53,033 nt of DNA. Origin: Metapseudomonas resinovorans DSM 21078 (GTDB taxonomy: Bacteria; Pseudomonadota; Gammaproteobacteria; Pseudomonadales; Pseudomonadaceae). This document shows positions 43,722-52,740 of the stretch, piece by piece (position 1 is the stretch's first letter; the number at the start of each line of letters is the position of its first letter). The stretch spans positions 1 through 53,033 of the forward strand of contig NZ_AUIE01000038.1 in NCBI RefSeq assembly GCF_000423545.1. The letters run 5' to 3'. The notes under the pieces are model-generated. The model searched no databases. It saw only the letters and a program-made list of their open reading frames with translations, and was not told the origin of the DNA. The position numbers and the translations under genes are program-made.

Positions 43722-45241
43722 GCGAGTTCGACTCCCTGATGCAGGGCATGAACCTGATCCTGACCCCCGGCCATATCGGCCTGATGGTGGTGGGCGTGCT
43801 GCTGGGCATTCTGGTCGGCGTCCTGCCCGGCCTCGGCGCACCGAACGGGGTTGCCCTGCTGCTCCCACTGACCTTCACCATGGAGCCGGTGTCAGCGATC
43901 ATCCTGCTCTCCTGCATGTACTGGGGGGCGCTGTTTGGCGGCTCGATCACCTCGATCCTGTTCAACATCCCGGGCGAGCCCTCATCCGTGGCAACCACCT
44001 TCGACGGCTACCCCATGGCCCGCCAGGGCAAGGCCGCCGAGGCATTGACTGCCGCCTTCACCTCGGCGCTGCTGGGTGCGCTGGTCGGCGTGCTGCTGCT
44101 GACCTTCCTCTCCACACGCATCGCCGAGTTCGCCATGGCGTTCAGCTCGCCGGAGTTCTTCGCGGTGTACCTGCTGGCGTTCTGCACCTTCATCGGCATG
44201 AGCAAGAACCCGCCGCTGAAAACGCTGGTGGCAATGATGATCGGCTTCGCCATGGCCGCGGTCGGCATGGACACCGTGTCCGGTGATCTGCGCCTGACCT
44301 TCGACCAACCCTGGCTGCTGTCGGGCATCAGCTTCGAGGTGGCGGTGATCGGGCTGTTCGGTATCGGCGAAATCCTCTGCACGGTGGAGGAAGGCCTGGT
44401 CTTCCGTGGCGAGCGAGCACGCATCACGCCCATGGTGATTTTCCGCACCTGGGCCAAGCTGCCGCGCTACTGGTTGACCTGGCTGCGCAGTGCCCTGGTG
44501 GGCTGCTGGATGGGCATTACCCCCGGTGGACCAACTGCGGCCTCCTTCATGAGCTACAGCCTGGCCCGACGTTTCTCGAAGAACCGCGAGAACTTTGGCA
44601 AGGGCGAGATCGAAGGTGTGATCGCGCCGGAAACCGCCGACCATTCCGCCGGCACCAGCGCCCTGCTGCCCATGCTGACCTTGGGAATTCCTGGTTCGGC
44701 CACCGCTGCGGTGATGCTGGGCGGCCTGATGATCTGGGGCCTGCATCCCGGACCGACGCTGTTCGTCGAGCAGCACGACTTCGTCTGGGGCCTGATCGCC
44801 AGCATGTACCTGGGCAACATCGTCAGCCTGATCGTGGTGCTGGCCACCGTGCCGCTGTTCGCCTCGATCCTGCGCATCCCCTTCTCGATCATCGCCTCCA
44901 TCATCGTCATGGTCTGTGCCATCGGCGCCTACTCGGTGCACAACTCGATGTTCGATGTGGTCCTGATGCTCGGCTTCGGCGCTCTGGGCTATCTGTTCAA
45001 GAAGCTCGGCTACCCCATCGCGCCGCTGGTCCTGGCGGCCGTGCTGGGGGACAAGGCCGAGGATGCCTTCCGCCAGTCCATGCTGTTCTCGAACGGCGAG
45101 CTTTCCATCTTCTGGTCCAACCCGCTGGTGGGCAGCCTGACCACGGCGGCCTTGCTGATGCTGTTCTGGCCTTTGCTGGCACGCGGTGCAAAGGCCCTGG
45201 CCGGGCTGAAATGCGCCAAGGTGCGGCGATCCATGCCGTAG
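43718..45241 (+). CDS. tctA: TctA large membrane subunit of the tricarboxylate-type transporter
   Basis: A 507-residue, roughly 12-segment permease with both TctA hallmark repeats: 'LVGVLPGLGAPNGVALLLPL' near the N-terminus and 'GWMGITPGGPTAASFMSY' in the middle, plus 'GTSALLPMLTLGIPGSATAA'. It forms the sodium- or proton-coupled channel of the TTT system. The start at 43718 (MSEFDSLMQGMNL) is set by the ATGA overlap with tctB; an upstream extension in frame is inside tctB. A REP-like hairpin follows the stop. Confidence 0.93.
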   Translation: MSEFDSLMQGMNLILTPGHIGLMVVGVLLGILVGVLPGLGAPNGVALLLPLTFTMEPVSAIILLSCMYWGALFGGSITSILFNIPGEPSSVATTFDGYPMARQGKAAEALTAAFTSALLGALVGVLLLTFLSTRIAEFAMAFSSPEFFAVYLLAFCTFIGMSKNPPLKTLVAMMIGFAMAAVGMDTVSGDLRLTFDQPWLLSGISFEVAVIGLFGIGEILCTVEEGLVFRGERARITPMVIFRTWAKLPRYWLTWLRSALVGCWMGITPGGPTAASFMSYSLARRFSKNRENFGKGEIEGVIAPETADHSAGTSALLPMLTLGIPGSATAAVMLGGLMIWGLHPGPTLFVEQHDFVWGLIASMYLGNIVSLIVVLATVPLFASILRIPFSIIASIIVMVCAIGAYSVHNSMFDVVLMLGFGALGYLFKKLGYPIAPLVLAAVLGDKAEDAFRQSMLFSNGELSIFWSNPLVGSLTTAALLMLFWPLLARGAKALAGLKCAKVRRSMP

Positions 45242-45252
45242 TCCCAGCCGCT

Positions 45253-45308
45253 CCGTAGGAGCCAGCTTGCTCGCGAAACGCTTTTCGCCAGCAAGCTGGC
45301 TCCTACGG
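45253..45308. repeat. REP-type long inverted repeat after tctA
   Basis: Arms 45253-45277 (CCGTAGGAGCCAGCTTGCT...) and 45284-45308 are inverted copies over 25 bp with one mismatch and a 6-nt loop. The core resembles the GTAGGAGC-AGCTTGCT REP family dispersed in Pseudomonas. It begins 11 bp after the tctA stop and may terminate or stabilise its mRNA. Confidence 0.85.
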
Positions 45309-45399
45309 TCCCTCCATCGATTCGGTACAACCTTCTCCCCTTGGCAAGGCCTGGCGTTTCTTGTCAGGCTTGCCCCTCTTTCACTGCCGAGCACTGCCC

Positions 45400-46344
45400 A
45401 TGTCGCGCATCCCCGAAGCTGCCCTCATCCACAGCCGTCTGCGCCTGCGGCAAATGCGCCTGATGCTGGCCCTGGAAGAGTTTGGCTCGCTGCGCCGCGC
45501 CGCCGACGAGATCGGTATGACCCAACCAGCAGCGACCAAGATGCTCCACGAGGCCGAAGGCCTGCTCGGGGTCGAACTGTTCGAGCGCCTGCCCCGCGGC
45601 ATGCGTGCCACGGCCTTTGGCGAGACGGTGATCTACTACTCACGGATGGTCTTCGCCGAGCTGTCGGGCATGCGCGAAGAACTGGCCGCCCTGGAATCCG
45701 GCAACCTGGGACGAGTGACCGTGGGCGCTATTCCGGCCCTGGCCTCGGGCCTGCTGACCCGTACCATCGCAACCCTGAAGAAGAGCCACCCGCGCCTGTC
45801 CATGAGCATCCAGGTGGACACCAGCGACGTCCTGGTCCAGGCCCTGCAGCAAGATCAGTTGGACGTGGTCCTGGGACGCATCCCCACCGGCGCGCGTGCT
45901 GACGACCTGTTGTTCGACAGCCTGGGAGAGGAGGAACTGTGCGTGATCGCTGGCGCGCAAAATCCCATCGCCGACGCACAGAGCCTGTCCTGGACCGAGC
46001 TTCAAGGCATGACCTGGGTGCTCCAGCAACACCCCAGCCCGATGCGAGCCATCGTCAACCAGGCCTTCCACAACGCCCGCGTGGACATCCCCAGCAGCAT
46101 TGTCGAAACCACCTCCATCATGACCCTGCTCTCCCTCTTGCAGCAGACCGACATGATCGGTGTCACCCCGCGTTCAGTGGTTGAGGACTATCCCGGCCGC
46201 CATCTGCTGGCGGTACTGCCCATCGCCTTCGAACCGCGCCTGCCGCCCTTTGGCCTGATCACCCGCCGCCACCGCATCAAGTCCTCGGCCATGCAAGCCT
46301 TCATCAGCGCGGTGAAAGCCGAACAGGCCCAGGTTTCCGGCTGA
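45400..46344 (+). CDS. LysR-family transcriptional regulator
   Basis: A 314-residue LysR regulator. N-terminal winged helix-turn-helix 'LRLRQMRLMLALEEFGSLRRAADEIGMTQPAATKMLHEAEGLLGVELF' is seen in pieces (RAADEIGMTQPAATKML as recognition region), followed by a periplasmic-binding-protein-like effector domain ('LGRVTVGAIPALASGLL', 'LDVVLGRIPTG'). This wording is close to GbpR-type sugar regulators. It is the only LysR gene near the acid-sugar genes and the T-N11-A dyad at 42032, so it is the probable activator. The ATG at 45400 is chosen over a TTG at 45361, but neither has a strong ribosome site. Confidence 0.88.
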   Translation: MSRIPEAALIHSRLRLRQMRLMLALEEFGSLRRAADEIGMTQPAATKMLHEAEGLLGVELFERLPRGMRATAFGETVIYYSRMVFAELSGMREELAALESGNLGRVTVGAIPALASGLLTRTIATLKKSHPRLSMSIQVDTSDVLVQALQQDQLDVVLGRIPTGARADDLLFDSLGEEELCVIAGAQNPIADAQSLSWTELQGMTWVLQQHPSPMRAIVNQAFHNARVDIPSSIVETTSIMTLLSLLQQTDMIGVTPRSVVEDYPGRHLLAVLPIAFEPRLPPFGLITRRHRIKSSAMQAFISAVKAEQAQVSG

Positions 46345-46486
46345 TCGATCACGCCCCTGGCCACTTTGTCGTACGGCTATTGCGCCATCTCCCACGTCGA
46401 CCAGGAAGCCATGGCATGTGATCGTTCAGCCACGGCACCCGGTTCGGCGCCGTGGCCAATTTCCGCTCGCGCGACAGGGGATGTGA

Positions 46487-46500
46487 ATTACAATCGCAAT
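46487..46500. promoter_or_regulatory. Candidate TetR autoregulatory operator
   Basis: ATTACAATCGCAAT is 10/14 self-complementary, AT-rich in a GC-rich setting, and ends 27 bp before the TetR start codon. Autoregulation from such a site is typical of the family; not proven. Confidence 0.35.
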
Positions 46501-46527
46501 ATCAATCTTCCCCACGAGGTGACCGCC

Positions 46528-47097
46528 ATGCGCTACCCCGAAGACCACAAGGCAGAAACCCACAAACGCATCGTCGCCGAGGCGTCTCGTCGCTTCCGCG
46601 CCGACGGTATCGACGCTACCGGCCTGCAACCGCTGATGAAGGCGCTCGGTCTGACCCATGGCGGCTTCTATGCGCACTTCAAATCCAAGGATGCCCTGGT
46701 GGAAGAGGCTCTCCAGGCAGCAGCGAATGACGCCAATGCCCAATGGGCCAAGGCGTTCTCCAAGGAACAACCGCTGAAAACCTTCTTCGAGCGCTACCTC
46801 TCGCCTCAGCACCGCGCCCACCCCGAGCAGGGTTGCCCGCTGCCGACCATGTCGGCCGAAATGGGCCAGCGCGGCAATGCCAGCCCCATCACCGATGGCG
46901 TACTGACCGGCCTGCTGGAACTCATGGAGAAGGAAACCGGCAGCGCAGAACAGAGTCTGGCAATGCTCGCCACCCTGGTGGGTGCGCTGACGCTGGCCCG
47001 CAGCGTGGCCAGCGAAGAACTGTCCGACCGCATCCTCGACAGCACCCGCCAAACCCTCCTCGCCCAGGTCGAGGCTGCACAAGCCGCCAAGGCCTGA
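46528..47097 (+). CDS. TetR/AcrR-family regulator
   Basis: A 189-residue regulator with an N-terminal helix-turn-helix 'FRADGIDATGLQPLMKALGLTHGGFYAHFKSKDALV' (seen as GLQPLMKALGLTHGGFYAHF) and a C-terminal ligand domain including 'HPEQGCPLPTMSAEM', common in TetR proteins that sense small electrophiles or organic ligands. GAGGTG precedes the ATG at 46528; upstream in-frame codons are unlikely to be translated. It stands alone before putA and its target is not evident. Confidence 0.88.
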   Translation: MRYPEDHKAETHKRIVAEASRRFRADGIDATGLQPLMKALGLTHGGFYAHFKSKDALVEEALQAAANDANAQWAKAFSKEQPLKTFFERYLSPQHRAHPEQGCPLPTMSAEMGQRGNASPITDGVLTGLLELMEKETGSAEQSLAMLATLVGALTLARSVASEELSDRILDSTRQTLLAQVEAAQAAKA

Positions 47098-47181
47098 CTG
47101 CACCACCATCCGTCGCCGCCCTCGGCATTCAGCGAGGGCGGCCTATGCTTTCCAGGTAGGGCCAAAACCGGCTGCACCTGG

Positions 47182-47360
47182 GTTGCACCCTCCCTCACCA
47201 AGCCGGCCACGCCTCACGAAACGCCCGTATATTCGAGCCTTCGCACCAATCAGGTGCAACCTTTTCGAGTCATTGAGGCGACCTTTCATCCGCTGATCGT
47301 CGCCAGATATACGACCTTTGGTTGCACCCGGTTGCACCCCTTGTAGGACATCGCTAATCT
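47182..47360 (+). promoter_or_regulatory. putA promoter with four PutA operators
   Basis: The 9-mer GGTTGCACC occurs at 47181-47189, 47320-47328 and 47330-47338 and inverted at 47253-47261. Its core GTTGCA is the site recognised by the PutA ribbon-helix-helix domain in E. coli. The last copy overlaps a -35 box TTGCAC (47332-47337), 17 bp from a -10 box TAATCT (47355-47360), so bound PutA would block RNA polymerase. Two copies are exactly 10 bp apart. Confidence 0.82.
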
Positions 47361-47406
47361 TTGCGCCGCTACTGCCGTACGACCACGGCTGAAAAGAGGA
47401 CAAGAA

Positions 47407-50400
47407 ATGGCTACGAGCACCACCCTTGGCGTGAAACTGGACGAGGCTACCCGTGATCGTCTCAAGGAAGCTGCGCGCAGGATCGAGCGCACCCCGCATT
47501 GGCTGATCAAGCAAGCGATCTTCAGCTACCTCGAGGCCCTGGAAAGCGGCATGACCCTTCCGGAACTCCAAGGCATTGCCCAGCGCCTGGCCGAAGGTGA
47601 CCACGACGCGCTCGAAGCCCTCCCCGAGCCTACCCACCAGCCGTTCCTCGAATTCGCCGAAAGCATCCTGCCGCAGTCCGTGCTGCGCGCGGCCATTACC
47701 GCCGCCTACCGCCGCCCCGAGCAGGAAGCCGTGCCCATGCTGCTGGAGCAGGCCCGCCTGCCCGCCGAGATGGCTGACGCCGCCTACAAGCTGGCCTATG
47801 GCATCGCCGAGAAACTGCGCAACCAGAAGAGCGCTGGCGGCCGTGCCGGTATCGTCCAGGGCCTGCTGCAGGAATTCTCCCTGTCCTCCCAGGAAGGCGT
47901 GGCACTGATGTGCCTGGCCGAAGCCCTGCTGCGCATCCCGGACAAGGGCACCCGTGACGCCCTGATCCGCGACAAGATCAGCACCGGCAACTGGCAGCAG
48001 CATCTGGGCCAGAGCCCGTCTATGTTCGTCAACGCGGCCTCCTGGGGCCTGCTGATCACCGGCAAGCTGGTATCCACCCACAATGAAGCCGGGCTGTCGT
48101 CCTCGCTGAACCGCATCATCGGCAAGAGCGGCGAGCCGGTGATCCGCAAGGGCGTGGACATGGCCATGCGCCTGATGGGCGAGCAGTTCGTCACCGGCGA
48201 AACCATCGCCGAGGCCCTGGCCAACGCCACCAATTTCGAAGCCAAGGGCTTCCGCTACTCCTACGACATGCTCGGTGAAGCCGCGCTGACCGAGGAAGAT
48301 GCCCAGCGCTACTACGCCTCTTACGAGCAGGCCATCCACGCTATCGGCAAGGCTTCCCACGGCCGCGGCATCTACGAAGGCCCGGGTATCTCAATCAAGC
48401 TCTCCGCGCTGCACCCGCGCTACAGCCGCGCCCAGTACGAGCGCATGATGGGCGAGCTGTACCCGCGCCTGCTGTCGCTGACCCTGCTGGCCAAGCAGTA
48501 CGACATCGGCCTGAACATCGACGCCGAAGAAGCCGACCGCCTGGAAATCTCCCTCGACCTGCTCGAGCGCCTCTGCTTCGAGCCGAGCCTGAAGGGCTGG
48601 AACGGCATCGGCTTCGTCATCCAGGCCTACCAGAAGCGCTGCCCGTACGTGATCGACTACGTGATCGATCTCGCCCGCCGCAGCCAGCACCGCCTGATGA
48701 TCCGCCTGGTGAAAGGCGCCTACTGGGACAGCGAGATCAAGCGCGCCCAGGTCGATGGCCTGGAAGGCTTCCCGGTCTACAGCCGCAAGGTCTACACCGA
48801 CGTTTCCTACATCGCCTGCGCACGCAAGCTGCTGGGCGTACCGGAAGTCATCTATCCGCAGTTCGCCACCCACAACGCCCACACCCTGTCGGCCATCTAC
48901 CAGATCGCCGGCCAGAACTACTACCCGGGCCAGTACGAGTTCCAGTGCCTGCACGGCATGGGTGAACCGCTGTACGAGCAAGTGGTGGGCAAGATCGCCG
49001 ACGGCAAGCTGAACCGTCCGTGCCGCATCTACGCACCGGTCGGCACCCATGAAACCCTGCTGGCCTACCTGGTCCGCCGCCTGCTGGAAAACGGCGCCAA
49101 CACCTCGTTCGTCAACCGCATCGCCGACCACAGCATCTCCATCAAAGAACTGGTGGAAGATCCGGTTGCCAGCGCCGAGGCCATGGCCAGTGTCGAAGGC
49201 GCCCTGGGCCTCCCGCACCCGCGCATCCCGCAGCCCAAGGCCCTGTACGGCGACGCCCGAGTCAACTCCAGCGGCATCGACATGGCCAACGAACACCGCC
49301 TGGCGTCCCTGTCCAGCGCCCTGCTGAGCAGCGGCCACGCCGACTGGCGCGCCCAGCCGATGCTCGGCTGCCCAACCAGCGAAGGCCCGAGCGAGCCCGT
49401 ACTGAACCCGGCGGATCACCGCGACGTGGTCGGCCACGTGCAGAACGCCACCACCGCTGACGTCGGCAATGCCGTGCTGGCCTCCATCACCGCCGCACCG
49501 ATCTGGCAATCCACCCCGCCGGTGGAGCGCGCCGCCGCCCTGGATCGCGCCGCCGACCTGATGGAAGCCGAGATGCAGCCGCTGATGGGCATTCTCGTCC
49601 GCGAAGCTGGCAAGACCTTCAACAACGCCATCGCCGAAGTGCGCGAGGCCGTGGACTTCCTGCGCTATTACGCCGCCCAGGCCCGCCACGACTTCGCCAA
49701 CGACACGCACCGCCCGCTGGGCCCGGTGGTGTGCATCAGCCCGTGGAACTTCCCCCTGGCGATCTTCGCCGGCCAAGTGGCCGCTGCCCTGGCCGCCGGC
49801 AACACCGTGCTGGCCAAGCCCGCCGAACAGACCCCGCTGATTGCCGCCCAGGCCGTGCGCATCCTGCTCCAGGCCGGCATTCCGGAAGGCGTGGTGCAAC
49901 TGCTGCCAGGCCTCGGCCACACCGTGGGCGCCGCCCTGGTGAGCGATGAGCGCGTGAAAGGCGTGATGTTCACCGGCTCCACCGAAGTGGCTGGCATCCT
50001 CGCCCGCAACGTCGCCGGCCGCCTGGACGCCCAAGGCCGCCCGATCCCGCTGATCGCCGAGACCGGCGGCCAGAACGCCATGATCGTCGACTCCTCGGCC
50101 CTGGCCGAGCAGGTGGTGACCGACGTGATCGCTTCCGCCTTCGACAGCGCCGGCCAGCGCTGCTCCGCCCTGCGCGTGCTGTGCGTGCAGGAAGACGTGG
50201 CCGACCGCGTGGTGGAGATGCTCAAGGGCGCCATGGCCGAGTGCCGCATCGGCAACCCCGAGCACCTGAACGTGGATATCGGCCCGGTCATCGACGCCGA
50301 GGCCAAGGCCAACATCGACAAGCACGTCCAGGCCATGCGCAGCAAAGGCCGCAGCGTGTTCCAGATCGCCCGCACCGACGGTGATGTGATGCAGCGCGGC

Positions 50401-51384
50401 ACCTTCGTGATGCCGACCCTGATCGAACTGGACAGCCTCGCCGACCTGGAACGCGAAATCTTCGGCCCCGTGCTGCACCTGCTTCGTTACAAGCGCGAGG
50501 ACATGGACGCCCTGCTCGACCAGATCAACGGCACCGGTTACGGCCTGACCCTGGGCGTGCACACCCGCATCGACGAAACCATCGCCAAGGTGGTGGACAA
50601 GGCCCACGCCGGTAACCTTTACGTCAACCGCAACATGGTCGGCGCCGTGGTCGGCGTGCAGCCCTTCGGTGGCGAAGGCCTGTCCGGTACCGGCCCGAAA
50701 GCCGGCGGCCCGCTGTACATGTACCGCCTGCTGGCCACCCGCCCGGTCGACGGCGTCAGCCGCACCTTCCAACGCCTGGATGGCCAAAGCGTCGCCGACA
50801 CCCAGCAGCGCACCACCCTGCAGGAACGTCAGGGCAAGCCCCTGGAAGCCCTCAAGGCCTGGGCCGCGAAGAACGGCAAGGACAGCCTGGCGAGCCTCTG
50901 CGACAGCTTCGCCGAGCAGTCCCAGAGCGGCCTGACCCGCGTCCTGCCTGGCCCGACTGGCGAGCGCAACACCTACGTGCTGCTGCCGCGCGAGACCGTA
51001 CTCTGCCTGGCGGACGACGAAGCCGACCTGCTCGTTCAACTGGCGGGCGCTCTGGCCGTTGGCAGCAGCGCACTCTGGGCCACCAGCGAACTGACCGGCA
51101 AGCTGCGCGGCGCCCTGCCGAAAGCGGTGCAGGCACGCATCCAACTGGTTGCGGACTGGAGCCAGCCCGAAGTCGCCTTCGATGCCGTACTGCACCACGG
51201 TGACTCCGATCAACTGAGCGCCATCTGCCAGCAGGTCGCTTCCCGCAAGGGTCCCATCATCGGCGTCCAGGGCCTGTCCCAGGGCGAGACCGCGATCCCG
51301 CTGGAGCGCCTGCTGATCGAACGCGCCATCAGCGTCAACACCGCCGCTGCTGGCGGCAACGCCAGCCTGATGACCATCGGCTGA
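47407..51384 (+). CDS. putA: Trifunctional PutA: repressor, proline dehydrogenase, P5C dehydrogenase
   Basis: A 1325-residue protein. Residues about 1-47 (TTLGVKLDEATRDRLKEAAR) are the ribbon-helix-helix DNA-binding domain; the region about 250-560 is the FAD-dependent proline dehydrogenase barrel ('RLVKGAYWDSEIK', 'FATHNAHTLSAI', 'FQCLHGMGEPLYEQV'); about 640-1120 is the aldehyde dehydrogenase with Glu885 (LIAETGGQNAM) and Cys919 (SAGQRCSALRVL). It oxidises proline to glutamate, shifting to the membrane when proline is present and otherwise repressing put genes. Upstream operators support autoregulation. No putP is next to it in the window. Confidence 0.97.
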   Translation: MATSTTLGVKLDEATRDRLKEAARRIERTPHWLIKQAIFSYLEALESGMTLPELQGIAQRLAEGDHDALEALPEPTHQPFLEFAESILPQSVLRAAITAAYRRPEQEAVPMLLEQARLPAEMADAAYKLAYGIAEKLRNQKSAGGRAGIVQGLLQEFSLSSQEGVALMCLAEALLRIPDKGTRDALIRDKISTGNWQQHLGQSPSMFVNAASWGLLITGKLVSTHNEAGLSSSLNRIIGKSGEPVIRKGVDMAMRLMGEQFVTGETIAEALANATNFEAKGFRYSYDMLGEAALTEEDAQRYYASYEQAIHAIGKASHGRGIYEGPGISIKLSALHPRYSRAQYERMMGELYPRLLSLTLLAKQYDIGLNIDAEEADRLEISLDLLERLCFEPSLKGWNGIGFVIQAYQKRCPYVIDYVIDLARRSQHRLMIRLVKGAYWDSEIKRAQVDGLEGFPVYSRKVYTDVSYIACARKLLGVPEVIYPQFATHNAHTLSAIYQIAGQNYYPGQYEFQCLHGMGEPLYEQVVGKIADGKLNRPCRIYAPVGTHETLLAYLVRRLLENGANTSFVNRIADHSISIKELVEDPVASAEAMASVEGALGLPHPRIPQPKALYGDARVNSSGIDMANEHRLASLSSALLSSGHADWRAQPMLGCPTSEGPSEPVLNPADHRDVVGHVQNATTADVGNAVLASITAAPIWQSTPPVERAAALDRAADLMEAEMQPLMGILVREAGKTFNNAIAEVREAVDFLRYYAAQARHDFANDTHRPLGPVVCISPWNFPLAIFAGQVAAALAAGNTVLAKPAEQTPLIAAQAVRILLQAGIPEGVVQLLPGLGHTVGAALVSDERVKGVMFTGSTEVAGILARNVAGRLDAQGRPIPLIAETGGQNAMIVDSSALAEQVVTDVIASAFDSAGQRCSALRVLCVQEDVADRVVEMLKGAMAECRIGNPEHLNVDIGPVIDAEAKANIDKHVQAMRSKGRSVFQIARTDGDVMQRGTFVMPTLIELDSLADLEREIFGPVLHLLRYKREDMDALLDQINGTGYGLTLGVHTRIDETIAKVVDKAHAGNLYVNRNMVGAVVGVQPFGGEGLSGTGPKAGGPLYMYRLLATRPVDGVSRTFQRLDGQSVADTQQRTTLQERQGKPLEALKAWAAKNGKDSLASLCDSFAEQSQSGLTRVLPGPTGERNTYVLLPRETVLCLADDEADLLVQLAGALAVGSSALWATSELTGKLRGALPKAVQARIQLVADWSQPEVAFDAVLHHGDSDQLSAICQQVASRKGPIIGVQGLSQGETAIPLERLLIERAISVNTAAAGGNASLMTIG

Positions 51385-51548
51385 CACCCCGTCGCGCCCT
51401 CGGGAGCGACATTGTTCCACCCCGGCACCCGCTCACAAGGCAGGTGCCGGTCGCAACACCGGAGGCCTTGCCTCCAGGCGGACCACCCTTACCGGGGCGG
51501 CCCCGCCCACTCTTCTCTTCGACGGTTGGCCATCATTCACTGACGGCA

Positions 51549-51584
51549 AAGGGGGCACGCCACAAGCGTGCCCCCTTCTTTTTT
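51549..51584 (+). terminator. putA terminator
   Basis: AAGGGGGCACGC (51549-51560) pairs with GCGTGCCCCCTT (51566-51577) around CACAA and is followed by CTTTTTT. It begins 165 bp after the putA stop; the sequence in between holds no gene. Confidence 0.88.
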
Positions 51585-51848
51585 GGTTCTTCGCGGAGTC
51601 TTGAGGAAGATCGATTTGCGGGTTAGCTTGCAATCGCCAAACTCCCCCCCGATCCCCGCTGCCGTCGCGCATCCTATTGATCTTGCCCAACTCTGACCAA
51701 GCGACGCGGTTGATGCATGTCGCCCATTCGCCGACAGCACTCTGCCGACTGAACTCGAGCCCCAAGCTGACCAAGCGCCCAAATACAGTCGCTATCGATT
51801 GAACCATGGGCGCCGACTGCGCCGGGTGCGTGATCGGAGTTTGTTGGA

Positions 51849-52147
51849 TCAACGCGCTCTGCTACAGGTGCCAGTGCGCCGCATCGATTGCCTGCGTTGT
51901 AGGCGGGTGACCGAGCGGATCGACTGACCGATCATTCGCCGCACCTTGGACTCCTTGCGTTTGGCGCGCTCCAGACCCCGGGCGCGGCCAGTTCGGACCC
52001 ACGTCGCAGCAGACAGACGCGGGCCGTCTGCTTGAAATCGAAGGATTGGGTTTCCTGATAGACTATGCGCCCTTGCCGGCGCAGCCTGATTTGAGCGGTG
52101 TATTTCACCTCGCCGTTCTTGTTCCTTCGCCGCGTGATCGCGCCCAT
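51849..52147 (-). pseudogene. Decayed tyrosine-recombinase (integrase) N-terminal fragment
   Basis: Starting at 52147 the minus strand encodes 'MGAITRRRNKNGEVKYTAQI' and 'QGRIVYQETQSFDFKQTAR', the arm-type DNA-binding N-terminus of phage/island integrases. After about residue 57 ('GSELAAPG', near 51980) the family continuation moves to another frame ('LERAKRKESKVRRMIGQSI'), then is lost. The catalytic domain with the R-H-R-Y residues is absent. It is therefore a frameshifted remnant of an integrated element. Confidence 0.75.
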
Positions 52148-52352
52148 GCTTTCCTGCAGTGCTAAATCCCATGAACCCAGTGCTAAAAATCAGCACCAGG
52201 TCTGCCGAGATGGCCGGAAAGGGGTCAAAACAGGTTCAAATCAGACGTTTCCGATGACCGCTCTAAACGCTCCCCAGCCCACCACGCGCCCTGCCCTTTC
52301 CCGCCGCTTCTCCGTGGCGCCGATGATGGATAGGCAATTTTTCCCTTTATAA

Positions 52353-52426
52353 ATCATGACGTTATGATGAGGCGTGTGCACGCCATGTGCACTCTCGCAC
52401 TGTAGCATGATGCACCTTTCATGCAC
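52353..52426 (+). promoter_or_regulatory. Palindrome and phased TGCAC repeats before the gene at 52456
   Basis: A 16-bp near-palindrome ATCATGACGTTATGAT (52353-52368, one mismatched pair) overlaps a -10-like TATGAT. It is followed by four TGCAC pentamers at 52377, 52388, 52411 and 52422, in two pairs each 11 bp apart. This looks like a regulator-binding leader; the regulator is unknown. Confidence 0.5.
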
Positions 52427-52455
52427 CCTCCACACCCCCAAGGACACCCTTTGAG

Positions 52456-52740
52456 ATGCCGACGCTGGTCAGGCTTAGCCGCAAGCACAACACCGCCCTA
52501 TATCAGCGTCTTGCGGCACTCTTTGGAGGTTGGAGAGAGGTTGGCAACCCCGATCAGCTTGCAATGATGATTGCTCATCAAAGCGCGCTCGAAACAGACA
52601 TACGCAATGCCAAGCTCAATCGCGAGCAAAGCGCTCTGGAGCGCAAAAGCGCCGTACAACGCTATTTGGATGCGCTATCCAAAGCCAGGAAGATATGGCT
52701 AGTGAATCGCCCCGGGTTTCGTGGAGGCCTCAACTCTTGA
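52456..52740 (+). pseudogene. Gene of unknown function interrupted by an IS3-type element
   Basis: The reading frame encodes about 81 native residues starting MPTLVRLSRKHNTALYQ, with a charged, probably helical second half (LETDIRNAKLNREQSALERKS), then runs into the IS left end, which contributes 'NRPGFRGGLNS' before a stop at 52740. I do not recognise the family. The native 3' part, if it exists, lies beyond the IS and the window. Confidence 0.6.

Noticed and set aside
43982-45394. Open minus-strand frame of 470 codons, rich in His/Gln/Gly
   Set aside because: Antisense to tctA, with shadow-frame composition.
48391-51420. Open minus-strand frame of 1009 codons
   Set aside because: It is the antisense of putA in high-GC DNA with strong third-position GC; composition is low-complexity G/A/H/V and no domain is seen.
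51433-51852. 139-codon minus-strand frame after putA, considered as the integrase continuation
   Set aside because: No integrase catalytic residues or family segments; it spans the putA terminator.
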